A stretch of DNA of 64,000 nt from DATCYX01 sp963714425. GTDB lineage: Bacteria > Chloroflexota > Anaerolineae > Anaerolineales > UBA4823. Below, one piece after another: positions 8,245 to 17,474 of the stretch (position 1 is its first letter; every line of letters starts with the position of its first letter). The notes under the pieces were generated by a model that did not search any database, was not told the DNA's origin, and worked only from the letters and a program-made list of their open reading frames with translations. A program made the position numbers and the translations under genes. The stretch covers positions 248,001 through 312,000 of the forward strand of contig CAVQOI010000001.1 in NCBI GenBank assembly GCA_963714425.1. Direction: 5' to 3'.

Positions 8245-9129
8245 ATGTCTGAACCAAAACTCCCGACGTATGGCGGGCAAGCTGTAATCGAAGGTGTGAT
8301 GATGCGTGGGGGGCAAGCGGTAGCCATTGCCATGCGTGCACCGGATCAAAACATCGTCATCCATACCGAAAAATTGAGCGGAATCTACCGCAGTGGCATC
8401 GCGAAAATTCCCTTCCTGCGCGGGCTGGTAGTCCTTTGGGATGCGTTGGGTCTGGGCATGCGCGCGCTAACCATATCCGCTAATACCCAAACCGGGGAGG
8501 ATGAAAAGATCGAAGGTCCGATCCTCTACCTGACGCTGGGTATCTCGCTCACTTTAGGGATCGGCTTGTTCTTCTTATTGCCAGCTGCAGCCGGGCAGCT
8601 CTCAGAGCGCTTTCTTGGATTGAACGCTTGGTGGGGCAACCTGCTGGAGGGCGTTGTGCGCCTGGGGTTGCTGGTGGGCTATATCGCTGCGGTGAGCAGA
8701 GTACCAGATATCCGCCGCGTTTTCGCTTACCATGGAGCCGAGCATAAGACCATCAATGCTTTTGAGGCTGGGGCTGAGCTGAAACCTGAGAATGTAGCGA
8801 CTTTCTCGTTGGAGCACCCGCGTTGCGGGACGGCGTTCCTTCTCACACTGGTGCTTGTGTCGGTATTGCTCTTCAGCTTGCTGGGACCACTGCCAATCTT
8901 CTGGCGTCTGGCTAGCCGCATCTTGTTCTTGCCTGTCATCGCCGGGCTGGCTTATGAATACATCCGATGGACAGCTAACAATTTCGAATCTCCCGTTGTG
9001 AAGATTCTTGTCAAGCCGGGACTGGCGTTGCAGCACATGACGACCCGCGAGCCGGATCTGCCGATGCTAGAGGTGGCGATTGCGGCATTCAATGCCATGA
9101 AAGCCCAAGAGACGCCGATCGTTTCTTGA
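8245..9129 (+). CDS. DUF1385 membrane protein (COG3872 family)
   Basis: This 294-residue protein of family DUF1385 is described as a predicted metal-dependent enzyme. It opens with the hallmark YGGQAVIEGVMMRGG. Two or more membrane segments lie near residues 90-115, 130-150 and 195-230. The conserved FAYHGAEHKTINAFE near 160 and HPRCGTAF near 192 supply His/Glu/Cys residues that could bind metal. A GAGGTG Shine-Dalgarno precedes the ATG. In Firmicutes the family often sits near prfA; here it lies between a peptidase and lepA, bounded by terminators on both sides, and appears monocistronic. The biochemical function is not established. Confidence 0.88.
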   Translation: MSEPKLPTYGGQAVIEGVMMRGGQAVAIAMRAPDQNIVIHTEKLSGIYRSGIAKIPFLRGLVVLWDALGLGMRALTISANTQTGEDEKIEGPILYLTLGISLTLGIGLFFLLPAAAGQLSERFLGLNAWWGNLLEGVVRLGLLVGYIAAVSRVPDIRRVFAYHGAEHKTINAFEAGAELKPENVATFSLEHPRCGTAFLLTLVLVSVLLFSLLGPLPIFWRLASRILFLPVIAGLAYEYIRWTANNFESPVVKILVKPGLALQHMTTREPDLPMLEVAIAAFNAMKAQETPIVS

Positions 9130-9152
9130 TCTACCACCATCGTACATGATAG

Positions 9153-9184
9153 AAGGATCAAGGCGGCTGCCCTGATCCTTTTTT
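9153..9184 (+). terminator. intrinsic terminator after the DUF1385 gene
   Basis: An AAGGATCA...TGATCCTT stem with additional inner GG/CC pairing is followed by a run of six T. It ends just before the -10-like box of lepA. Confidence 0.8.
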
Positions 9185-9188
9185 CGGT

Positions 9189-9194
9189 TATACT
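9189..9194 (+). promoter_or_regulatory. -10-like box of lepA
   Basis: TATACT stands 12 nt upstream of the lepA ATG, directly after the preceding terminator. No Shine-Dalgarno is visible, so the leader would be about 6 nt. Confidence 0.4.
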
Positions 9195-9206
9195 TACTGC
9201 TTGCCA

Positions 9207-11006
9207 ATGAGCAACCTGATCCGCAATTTCTGCATAATCGCCCATATTGACCACGGGAAATCAACCCTGGCTGACCGCATGCTCCAGCTAACCGGCACGA
9301 TCTCGGAGCGGGATATGACCGACCAGGTGCTGGACACCATGGATTTGGAGCGCGAGAAAGGTGTAACCATCAAGGCTTCGGCTGTGCGCATGGTGTACTC
9401 GGCGCGGGATGGGCAACAATACGAGCTCAACCTGATCGATACTCCTGGGCACGTGGACTTTGGCTATGAGGTGTCTCGGGCATTAGCAGCATGCGAAGGA
9501 GCTCTCTTGGTTGTGGATGCCACACAAGGCATTGAAGCCCAAACACTGGCAAACCTGTACATGGCTCTAGAAGCCGACCTGGAGATTATCCCGGTCATCA
9601 ACAAAATCGATTTGCCCTCCGCGCATGCTGATCAGGTTGCTGAGGAGATCAGCGGTCTGCTGGGCACACCGGCGAGCGAGATCTTGCGCATCTCTGCCAA
9701 GGCGGGACAGAATGTGGAGGCCGTAATGGAGGTGATTGTGGCGCATGTCCCACCGCCTAGCGGCAGCGACGATGCCCCGTTGCGCGCATTGATTTTCGAT
9801 TCGCATTACGATTCCTACAAAGGGGTGGTGGCTTACGTGCGCCTGATGGATGGGCGCATGCACTCGACGGATACCCTGAGCTTGATGGCTAGTGATGTGG
9901 AGCTTAAGCCGGTCGAGATTGGAGTGTTTTCGCCTGCTATGCGCCCGGTGAATGATCTAAGCGCTGGCGAAGTTGGTTACGTGGCTACCGGTCTGAAGAC
10001 GGTGCGCGAATGCCGAGTTGGCGATACGATCACACTGGCAGCGCGACCCGCTACTTCACCTCTGCCTGGTTATAGGCAGGTGAAGCCGATGGTGTTCGCG
10101 GGCATTTATCCGGTCGAGGGGGAATCCTACAATGATCTCAAAGACGCGCTGGAGAAGCTGCAGCTCAATGATGCCTCCCTGGTCTACGAGCCCGAGACTT
10201 CCCAGGCGCTTAACTTCGGCTTCCGCTGCGGCTTCCTGGGGATGTTCCACATGGAGATCATCCAGGAGCGGCTGGAGCGCGAGTACGACCTGGATATCAT
10301 TGTTACTGCACCTTCTGTGGAATATGAAATCGTCTTAGACGATGGCACCATCATGCGCATCGCTTCGCCTGCCCAGCTACCGGAAGAAGCGCTTGTGGCT
10401 GAGATACGTGAACCCTGGATGACTATCCAGATTTTTACTCCTACGGAGTTTTATGGCACGGTCATGGACCTCGCCACCACCCGGCGGGCGGTCTATACCG
10501 GGCAAGATTACCCTGCACCGAGCCGTGTGCAGCTAAACTTCGAAATCCCTCTGTCGGAGCTGATCGTGGACTTCTTCGACCAGCTCAAATCGCGCACGCG
10601 CGGGTATGCATCTCTTGATTACCAGATTGGCGAGTACCGGCCTGACGATCTCGTGAAGCTGGAAATCCTTGTGAACAACGAGCCTGTGGACGCCCTGGCG
10701 ACGATTGTCCATCGCAAAGATGCATTCCACAAAGGCCAGGCAGTGATCTCCAAGCTCAAGGATATCATCCCACGGCAGCTCTTCGTGGTGCCTATTCAGG
10801 CATATGCAGCAGGCAGGGTGATCTCTCGTGCGAACGTGAAAGCACTGCGAAAAGATGTGCTGGCAAAGTGTTACGGCGGCGACATCACCCGCAAGAAAAA
10901 GCTGCTGGAAAAACAAAAACGTGGCAAGAAACGCATGAAGATGGTGGGGTACGTTGAAATCCCCCAGGAGGCGTTCCTGGCGGTGTTGCGTCATGGGGAG
11001 AATTGA
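9207..11006 (+). CDS. lepA: elongation factor 4 (LepA), back-translocating GTPase
   Basis: The product is the ribosome-associated GTPase LepA/EF4, 599 residues, full length. The G1 motif AHIDHGKST is near residue 13, the switch I region follows, G3 is DTPGHVDFGYE, and G4 is NKIDLPSA. Domains II, III and V come next, then the LepA-specific C-terminal domain with AYAAGRVISRANVKALRKDV and the basic tail KKKLLEKQKRGKKRMK. The ATG at 9207 matches the usual MSNLIRNF N-terminus; an in-frame TTG two codons earlier is not needed. The downstream flippase-like gene starts within the last codons of lepA, so the two are probably co-transcribed. Confidence 0.97.
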   Translation: MSNLIRNFCIIAHIDHGKSTLADRMLQLTGTISERDMTDQVLDTMDLEREKGVTIKASAVRMVYSARDGQQYELNLIDTPGHVDFGYEVSRALAACEGALLVVDATQGIEAQTLANLYMALEADLEIIPVINKIDLPSAHADQVAEEISGLLGTPASEILRISAKAGQNVEAVMEVIVAHVPPPSGSDDAPLRALIFDSHYDSYKGVVAYVRLMDGRMHSTDTLSLMASDVELKPVEIGVFSPAMRPVNDLSAGEVGYVATGLKTVRECRVGDTITLAARPATSPLPGYRQVKPMVFAGIYPVEGESYNDLKDALEKLQLNDASLVYEPETSQALNFGFRCGFLGMFHMEIIQERLEREYDLDIIVTAPSVEYEIVLDDGTIMRIASPAQLPEEALVAEIREPWMTIQIFTPTEFYGTVMDLATTRRAVYTGQDYPAPSRVQLNFEIPLSELIVDFFDQLKSRTRGYASLDYQIGEYRPDDLVKLEILVNNEPVDALATIVHRKDAFHKGQAVISKLKDIIPRQLFVVPIQAYAAGRVISRANVKALRKDVLAKCYGGDITRKKKLLEKQKRGKKRMKMVGYVEIPQEAFLAVLRHGEN

Positions 11007-12033
11007 GATAACCCTGGAGACTGAACGACAGCCGACTGATGAGCCTCGACAGCCAAGCGACTGGAGGCGTATCCTCCCAGGGTTGATCGTGAGCGCTGTC
11101 TCGCTAGGGCTGGTGTTTTACCTGGCAGACCTTCGCAAGCTTGGGGAGGCGTTGCGTCTGGCGAACTACTGGTACGTTTTCTTGGCAGTGCTGGTCACTC
11201 TGACCTGGCTGGGCGTGCGCGGTCTGGTCTGGCGTTCGTTGTTGCAGGAAAAAGCCACATACAAGGACGTGTTCTGGTCATTAAATGAAGGATACCTCCT
11301 GAACAACCTGCTGCCATTCCGGCTTGGGGAGGTCGGGCGGTCTTATCTGTTGGCACGCAAATCAGGACTGGATTTTTGGCAGGTAGCCTCTACAATCATC
11401 GTCGAGCGCCTGATGGACCTGGGACTGGCAACCGGGCTTTTGTTGAGCTCTCTGCCGTTCGTCGTCGGGACGACCTGGGCACGGGAGGCGGCAATTATTG
11501 TGGGAGGCGTGGTTGTGTCGGGTTTTGCCGCCCTCTACCTGGTTGCCCGTAGCCAGGAACGCTTGCTCGGATGGGTAGAGCGATTAAGCGCGCGCTGGCC
11601 GCGGGTTCTACGCCAGGGTGAGAAAGCATTTTCATCCTTTTTCGCCGGGTTGAGCGTTTTGACCGATGGGAGGCGATTTCTTATCGCCTCAGGGTGGATG
11701 CTGGTCAATTGGTTGGTGGCAGTCGTCCAATATGTGGTCATGGTGAATGCGTTTTTCCCAGGCGGCAGGTTCCTATGGGCAGTTTTCACTCTGGGTGTGG
11801 CGGCTTTGGGCATTGCAGCGCCCTCCTCACCAGGCGCGATCGGGGTGTTGGAGCTCTCAATCGTGGGGGCGCTATCCTTATTTGGATTGGATGCATCCAC
11901 GGCGCTGGCGCTGGCGATCACCACCCGGGTGATCCAGTACCTGACTTCCGGAGCCCTGGGAGCGTTTGCCCTGGTACGGGACGGGGAATCGTTACTAACT
12001 GTCTACCGGCGGGTGAGACGAATGAACGTTTAA
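10993..12033 (+). CDS. flippase-like / LPG-synthase-TM (UPF0104) membrane protein
   Basis: This 346-residue polytopic protein belongs to the UPF0104/TIGR00374 family, the integral membrane domain shared with the flippase half of lysyl-phosphatidylglycerol synthase. About eight hydrophobic helices are visible. Family signatures are NEGYLLNNLLPFRLGEVGRS near residue 100 and the late Pro/Gly-rich AAPSSPGAIGVLE near 276. Members are thought to move lipids or lipid-linked sugars across the membrane. The start overlaps the end of lepA by 14 nt. It is followed by the GT4 gene after 46 nt, which makes a role in glycolipid handling plausible but unproven. Confidence 0.85.
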   Translation: MGRIEITLETERQPTDEPRQPSDWRRILPGLIVSAVSLGLVFYLADLRKLGEALRLANYWYVFLAVLVTLTWLGVRGLVWRSLLQEKATYKDVFWSLNEGYLLNNLLPFRLGEVGRSYLLARKSGLDFWQVASTIIVERLMDLGLATGLLLSSLPFVVGTTWAREAAIIVGGVVVSGFAALYLVARSQERLLGWVERLSARWPRVLRQGEKAFSSFFAGLSVLTDGRRFLIASGWMLVNWLVAVVQYVVMVNAFFPGGRFLWAVFTLGVAALGIAAPSSPGAIGVLELSIVGALSLFGLDASTALALAITTRVIQYLTSGALGAFALVRDGESLLTVYRRVRRMNV

Positions 12034-12053
12034 CCTTTCAAACGTTAAACGTT
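12025..12053. repeat. inverted repeat at the end of the flippase-like gene
   Basis: Perfect 10-nt arms AACGTTTAAC (12025-12034) and GTTAAACGTT (12044-12053) surround a 9-nt spacer. The left arm contains the stop codon. There is no T-run, so it could be a weak terminator, an mRNA stabiliser or an operator for the GT4 gene. Confidence 0.5.
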
Positions 12054-12079
12054 ATATCATCAGTACCGCGAACTTATCA

Positions 12080-13222
12080 ATGAGGATTTTGACCGCACTG
12101 ACCTACTATCGCCCGCATTACTCAGGGCTGACGATCTATGCCGAGCGTCTGGCGCGCGCCCTGGCAGGGCGGGGACATCACATCACAGTGCTGACCTCGC
12201 GCTATGACGCCAATCTGCCCAGCCGCGAACAAGATGATGGTGTAGAGATCTTGCGCTTGAATGTTGGGTTGCGCGTGAGTAAAGGCGTGCTTATGCCAGC
12301 CATACTCACCCAGGCATGGAAGCTTGTACATCAGGCAGACGTGGTGCATTTACACCTGCCACAACTCGATGCAGCTTACCTGGCGCTTATCGCCCGCCTG
12401 CTGCGCAAGCCAACCATCCTGACGTATCACTGCGATCTGCGCCTGCCGGAAGGTGTACTGCACTTCGCTGCCAATCAGGTCTCGCACCTGGCGAATCACA
12501 TCTCCGCTCGCCTGGCGCATGTGATTGTGACCAATACCCTGGATTACGCCCAACATTCTGACTTTCTGAGGCAATACTTGCACAAGGTGCAGCCAGTGTT
12601 CCCTCCGGCAGAGGTTGCCGCGATCACGCAGCCTGAGCTGGAAGCATTCAGGCATAAGTATGCAATCCAGCCAGGAGAGCGGGTGATTGGAATGGCAGCT
12701 CGCCTGGCGACTGAAAAGGGTGTCGAGTTTCTTGCCGAAGCTCTGCCCAAAGTGCTCGAGAAGCACCCAAGCGCGCGAGTTTTATTCGTCGGGCAGTATG
12801 AGAACGTATTTGGAGAGGAGGCTTACGCACGCAAGCTGGCCCCAATGATTGCTGCGCTGGGGGATCACTGGAAGTTCCTGGGCACGCTGCCGCCAGCTGA
12901 GCTATCTGCCTTCTTTCAAGAGTGCGAGGTAACTGTTTTGCCCAGCCTGAACAGTACCGAATCTTTTGGCATGGTACAGATCGAGTCGATGTTGTGTGGT
13001 ACACCTGTAGTAGCCTCAGATTTGCCTGGGGTGAGGCAGCCTGTGGCGATCAGCGGTATGGGACTGGTCACACCGGTCGGAGACGCCGAATCATTGGCGC
13101 AGGCGCTCATGCAAGTCCTAGACCATCCGGGACGCTTCCGAGGAAATCGTGAGGAGATTGCCCGTAAGTTTTCACCCGACGTGATCGCCGAGGATTATGA
13201 GAGAATATTTAAAATGGAGTAA
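12080..13222 (+). CDS. glycosyltransferase family 4 protein
   Basis: This 380-residue GT-B fold glycosyltransferase (GT4) would transfer a nucleotide-activated sugar to a lipid or glycan at the cytoplasmic face. The N-terminal domain opens with PHYSGLTIYAERLARAL, the glycine-containing donor/acceptor loop. The C-terminal domain has GMAARLATEKGVEFLAEAL near residue 193 and the E-x7-E donor-binding motif in STESFGMVQIESMLCGTPVV near 292-311. It is the first gene of a run of glycan-related genes. No clear Shine-Dalgarno lies before the ATG. The sugar specificity cannot be read from the sequence. Confidence 0.9.
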   Translation: MRILTALTYYRPHYSGLTIYAERLARALAGRGHHITVLTSRYDANLPSREQDDGVEILRLNVGLRVSKGVLMPAILTQAWKLVHQADVVHLHLPQLDAAYLALIARLLRKPTILTYHCDLRLPEGVLHFAANQVSHLANHISARLAHVIVTNTLDYAQHSDFLRQYLHKVQPVFPPAEVAAITQPELEAFRHKYAIQPGERVIGMAARLATEKGVEFLAEALPKVLEKHPSARVLFVGQYENVFGEEAYARKLAPMIAALGDHWKFLGTLPPAELSAFFQECEVTVLPSLNSTESFGMVQIESMLCGTPVVASDLPGVRQPVAISGMGLVTPVGDAESLAQALMQVLDHPGRFRGNREEIARKFSPDVIAEDYERIFKME

Positions 13223-13330
13223 TCTAGAGGTACCTGAGCATAGAGCCGTGCTCTAGTTATGCCTGCGCGATCTATCGCTTCCATGGGACAACGCAGACGA
13301 TGAGCGGATGTTATCGCTGTGTAACGATCG

Positions 13331-14119
13331 ATGACTGAAAAAGACACCCTGTATTTTCATCTGCGAGATTTGCCCTATTTTCGTGCGATGCTGCGTGCGG
13401 TTGAATCTGGCTTCTATGAGAATAGGCAACTTCCCTCTCCAACATTGGACGTCGGCTGCGGGGATGGACACTTTGCATCGGTTACATTTGACCGAAAATT
13501 AGATGCTGGATTGGATCTGGGCAGACCGCTGATCCTCGAAGCTGCGAGTAGAGGCGCGTATCGAAGCCTCATTCAAGGTGATGCAGGTAAGATGCCTTTC
13601 CCGAACAGCTATTTTGCGAGCGGCATTAGCAATTCTGTATTGGAACATATCCCGGAGCTGGATGCTGTCCTCCATGAGATCAGCCGAGTGTTGAAGCCGG
13701 AGGCTTACTTCTATTTTTGTGTGCCCAACCATCGTTTTAATCTCAGCCTATCAGGTAAACTGTTTCTTGAGAAAATTGGCTTTCGCAAATTAGCAAAAAC
13801 ATACGAAGGCTTTTACGATACCATTGCCCGGCATATCCATTTAGATTCCCCGGAAGTCTGGCAGCGGCGCCTTGAGTCCCATGGCCTCGAACTAGAGGAC
13901 TCTTTGGATTATTTCTCTCCTCAGGCATTGCATGTGCTCGAGTGGGGTCACCTGTTTGGTATTCCTTCCCTTCTTATACGCAAGCTAACAGGGCAATGGA
14001 ACCTAATAAAAAATGAATGGAATTTCAATCTCACACGCCGTTTAGTCCAGCGCTTTTACGACGAGGAGATCCCTCAAGCCAATGGCGTATGCACTTTTTA
14101 TATCGCTCGTAAGGGGTAG
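13331..14119 (+). CDS. class I SAM-dependent methyltransferase
   Basis: The 262-residue protein has a Rossmann-type methyltransferase domain. Motif I is LDVGCGDGHFAS near residue 38, the acidic strand-2 end is LDLG, motif II is QGDAGKMPFPNSYF near 82, and the post-II segment is SNSVLEHIPELDAVLHEISR. This is the Methyltransf_11 layout. The C-terminal part contains HIHLDSPEVW and Tyr/Phe-rich stretches suited to bind a lipid or sugar acceptor. Its place between a GT4 enzyme and an FkbM methyltransferase suggests methylation of a glycan or glycolipid. No strong Shine-Dalgarno is present. Confidence 0.88.
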   Translation: MTEKDTLYFHLRDLPYFRAMLRAVESGFYENRQLPSPTLDVGCGDGHFASVTFDRKLDAGLDLGRPLILEAASRGAYRSLIQGDAGKMPFPNSYFASGISNSVLEHIPELDAVLHEISRVLKPEAYFYFCVPNHRFNLSLSGKLFLEKIGFRKLAKTYEGFYDTIARHIHLDSPEVWQRRLESHGLELEDSLDYFSPQALHVLEWGHLFGIPSLLIRKLTGQWNLIKNEWNFNLTRRLVQRFYDEEIPQANGVCTFYIARKG

Positions 14120-14125
14120 AGATTT

Positions 14126-14956
14126 ATGCCTAATCTCATGAAAAAATACTCCTACTACCTGCGGTCTGTGGTTGAATTATTGTTTGGATTCGAAAAGCCA
14201 TTATTGATATCCCAGATCTTCCTAAATCAAACTACGCCTGGACTCAAGAAAATTCGGTTGCGAGGGGAAACCGTAACGTTCGTCGTTCGCAGCGCCATGG
14301 ATGTATGGAGTGTGAAAGAGGCGTATATCGATCGGTTCTATGAACGATTTGGTACAGCGATTGGAGATGATTGGATCATTGTCGATATCGGGGGTGGGAT
14401 CGGCGAATTCACAATATTCGTGGCGAGCAACCATCCGGGAAACAAGGTCTTTGTCTTCGAGCCATTTGGGGAGTCCTATGAGCTACTCAAGACAAATTTA
14501 GAAATAAACCGGATAACCAATGTTGAGGCCTATAACTTGGCTGTTTGGGGCAACCAAGGCTATCTGATGATTGATTCCACGCCCGGTGAACCCAGCCAAT
14601 TTGTCAGCAGGGAGCTGGACAGTTACTCGCAATCCAATACACACCAGACAATCGTCCCAGCAATATCCTTAATGGATGCATTTAAACAGATGCGTATAGA
14701 CCACTGTGATTTGCTCAAGCTTGATTGCGAAGGGGCAGAATATCCAATCCTACTCAACTCGCCAGACGAAATCTGGGAAAAAATCGAGCGTATTATCTTA
14801 GAATATCACGATAATGTCAGCAGCTACACACACAAAGACCTGGAAGAATTCCTTTCGGATCACGGATATATGGTTCAAGTGACCCCGAATGATGTGCATT
14901 CATATTTGGGTTATTTATATGCACAGCGTACACGTCCAGGTGGACGCTTGGACTAG
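14126..14956 (+). CDS. FkbM family methyltransferase
   Basis: The 276-residue protein matches the FkbM methyltransferase layout. It contains WIIVDIGGGIGEFTIF near residue 89 (SAM motif I), VFVFEPFGESYELLKTNLE near 111 (acidic motif and FkbM signature), and DLLKLDCEGAEYPILL near 195 (the typical D-x-E-G-x-E segment). FkbM proteins O-methylate sugars or polyketides. It starts 6 nt after the preceding methyltransferase stop, so the two are an operon pair. The likely target is a surface glycan, inferred only from neighbours. Confidence 0.9.
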   Translation: MPNLMKKYSYYLRSVVELLFGFEKPLLISQIFLNQTTPGLKKIRLRGETVTFVVRSAMDVWSVKEAYIDRFYERFGTAIGDDWIIVDIGGGIGEFTIFVASNHPGNKVFVFEPFGESYELLKTNLEINRITNVEAYNLAVWGNQGYLMIDSTPGEPSQFVSRELDSYSQSNTHQTIVPAISLMDAFKQMRIDHCDLLKLDCEGAEYPILLNSPDEIWEKIERIILEYHDNVSSYTHKDLEEFLSDHGYMVQVTPNDVHSYLGYLYAQRTRPGGRLD

Positions 14957-15252
14957 GTCGTGTTTATCTCGAAGAAGCCTGGATGTGGGAACCGCTGGGC
15001 GGTCATATTCTTTCTTAATCCAACGAGCTTGTTAGAAGACCATTGGTATTCGTGAGGTAGAATTGTCCAAACTCGAGAAGATAATGATGCATAATGGCTG
15101 CGAAATCAAATAATTAGATCTTGACAGACAAGGATGTTGGATTTTCATCCTCTCTGGTTGCGTGTACAGGCTCATTTCCTGCATCCGTAACATACGAGTA
15201 TAACGAGTATACAGAACATCCTCCAAGCTAATTTGACCACCAGACGATTCTG
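14957..15252. other. intergenic region before the GT39-like gene
   Basis: This 296-nt AT-richer stretch holds a TTGACA at 15121-15126 without a good -10 at the right distance. It also has a short AGGATG/CATCCT inverted repeat near 15131-15151 and a direct 9-mer duplication CGAGTATAA/CGAGTATAC near 15195. I see no gene. It probably carries the promoter of the downstream membrane protein. Confidence 0.4.
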
Positions 15253-17385
15253 ATGAACACCATGGATGACCAGGATAATCAATCAAACCAAGTAGAAGAA
15301 CCCTCTGTCCTAGATTATTTTCGGGACTTGTTGAGCGGCAAAAGAACCGCGCAGATTCGACTAAAACCTGCGAGCGATCGAGCGATCTCACCGGATCTAT
15401 CAATCGTCTCGAAAGCCTTGCCTTGGCGGTCCCTCGGCGCACTATTACTCGCTCTGGTTGCACAGAGTAGCTTCGAGCCCTCCCCGGAACGTGAGTGGCA
15501 CATCGGGCTTGTACTGTATTTGTTCGCCTCAATTTTATTGATCTGGGCTTTTCTGAAGTCTGAGTGGACCCCCGTAGCTCCTCCTGAAGAATTGCATTTG
15601 CCAGATCCAGGTAAAATCAACACTTATTTTTTGCTATTGGCTGGAGCATTTTTTATTCTCGGCTTTCTCGCATTCGGCGGTAATCGTTTTAACACAACGA
15701 ATGTTATTCTCTGGCTGTTCGCGATCGCTTGCATCGTTCGTGCTTTCTGGATCGTATCTCCTGGATCCATTAATCGCATTGTTGTTCAGAACTTTTTCAA
15801 GCAGCCAGAATGGATGCTGCGCATCGGTTGGGAACATATATTATTCGCACTGGTTATGGGCATCGCGATTATTTTTCGTGCCTCCATGATGAATGCAATC
15901 CCGCCTGAGATGATCAGCGACCATGCCGAAAAGCTCTACGACGTATCTGACGTTCTCAGAGGAGAAACGGGGATATTTTTCCCGAGAAATTCTGGGCGAG
16001 AAGCATTTCAAATGTATTTAATCGCTGTCACAAGCAAGCTTTTCGGCACAGGAATCTCTTTCCTAAGCATGAAAATTGGCACCATAATATGCGGTTTACT
16101 CACTTTGCCGTATATTTATCTCCTAGGTAAGGAGATCGGCAATCGCCAGGTTGGTTTATACGCGATGGCATTTGCTGGGATCGCGTATTGGCCAAATGTG
16201 CTCTCTCGTTTGGCATTACGAATCACACTCTACCCAATGTTCGTAGCCATCACCTTGTTTTACTTCATACGTGGGTTACGCACGTCTAACCGGAAAGACT
16301 TTATCCTGGCGGGATTGGCGCTTGGCATTGGCTTGCATACATATACCGCAGTTCGGATTCTCCCATTCGTAATTGTTTTGGGCTTTGCATTATTTTTTAT
16401 AAACAAGAAGTTTGCAGGGTCAGCAAAAACCACACTCTTCCGGCTTCTTATTGTTGCCGCTGTTGCACTCGTAGTATTCCTGCCTCTTCTGCGCTTCACA
16501 TTTGATAATCCTGAAGCAATCTTGTATCGATCTTTGACGCGCGTAGGAGATTTGGAAAGAGCGTTACCAGCTCCGGCATGGCAAATCTTCCTTCAAAACC
16601 TGTGGAACGCACTCATCATGTTCGGTTGGGATAATGGGGAGGTATGGACAGTTTCCCTTCCACATAGACCAGCCTTAGATATTATCTCGTCCGCGCTTTT
16701 TCATCTTGGACTGGTTATTTTGGGCATCCGATTAATGATCAGACGTCATTGGGTCGATCTTTTTCTGTTATTGTCAATTCCGATACTCATGTTGCCGTCA
16801 ATAATGGCTTTAGCATTTCCGGCCGAAAATCCAAGCACAAGCCGTGCAGGCGGTGCGTTGGTACCGGCTTTTATTATCGTAGGGGTCGCTTTGGAAAGCC
16901 TGCTCCGAACTGGAAACGGAATAAATTTTGGATCCACACGGAGAGTTGCAACTGCCGGGATCGCCGTCCTGTTATTTGGACTTGCAAGCCTGCAGAACTA
17001 TGACCTCGTTTTTCATCAATATTACCAATTATTCAAGCGCTCTTCTTGGAATTCCTCAGAAATGGGGCGGGTCATCCAAGGGTACGCAAATTCGGTGGGT
17101 AGCCCTGAAACTGCCTGGCTGATGGCTTACCCGCATTGGGTGGATGCGCGCCTGGTAGCGATTAATGCCGGGTACCCGACGCTTGATATTGCCATGACAA
17201 GCGAAAACCTGGAGTTAACCAAGCTCGACCAGCGCGCCAAGCTGTTTCTGGTTAAACCGGAGGATGTCGAAGGGCTGACCGCACTGCAAGATTTCTACCC
17301 GCAAGGCACCCTGCAGATTTATGATTTACAGGTTGAGGATCACGATTTTATGATGTATTTTGTCCCACCTGCAGGTGGACAGTGA
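15253..17385 (+). CDS. GT39/ArnT-like polytopic glycosyltransferase
   Basis: This 710-residue membrane protein has about 12-13 hydrophobic helices. The hydrophilic N-terminus (1-50) is followed by helices. The first periplasmic loop carries ISDHAEKLYDVSDVLRGE near 216-233, which corresponds to the acidic catalytic loop of PMT/ArnT-type enzymes. A helix-rich part with LSMKIGTIICGLLTLPYIYLL and IGLHTYTAVRILPF follows. The last 150 residues form a soluble domain. GT39-type enzymes transfer sugars from polyprenyl phosphate donors outside the membrane. It is the first of four giant membrane proteins in a row. The donor and acceptor are unknown. Confidence 0.8.
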   Translation: MNTMDDQDNQSNQVEEPSVLDYFRDLLSGKRTAQIRLKPASDRAISPDLSIVSKALPWRSLGALLLALVAQSSFEPSPEREWHIGLVLYLFASILLIWAFLKSEWTPVAPPEELHLPDPGKINTYFLLLAGAFFILGFLAFGGNRFNTTNVILWLFAIACIVRAFWIVSPGSINRIVVQNFFKQPEWMLRIGWEHILFALVMGIAIIFRASMMNAIPPEMISDHAEKLYDVSDVLRGETGIFFPRNSGREAFQMYLIAVTSKLFGTGISFLSMKIGTIICGLLTLPYIYLLGKEIGNRQVGLYAMAFAGIAYWPNVLSRLALRITLYPMFVAITLFYFIRGLRTSNRKDFILAGLALGIGLHTYTAVRILPFVIVLGFALFFINKKFAGSAKTTLFRLLIVAAVALVVFLPLLRFTFDNPEAILYRSLTRVGDLERALPAPAWQIFLQNLWNALIMFGWDNGEVWTVSLPHRPALDIISSALFHLGLVILGIRLMIRRHWVDLFLLLSIPILMLPSIMALAFPAENPSTSRAGGALVPAFIIVGVALESLLRTGNGINFGSTRRVATAGIAVLLFGLASLQNYDLVFHQYYQLFKRSSWNSSEMGRVIQGYANSVGSPETAWLMAYPHWVDARLVAINAGYPTLDIAMTSENLELTKLDQRAKLFLVKPEDVEGLTALQDFYPQGTLQIYDLQVEDHDFMMYFVPPAGGQ

Positions 17386-17474
17386 ACCAATATCTTACCG
17401 AAATACACCGAGTTGGTCTTGACACATTCCGTATTGTGCGGAGTGAATAGCCCAACCACGAGCTGCGAACACTT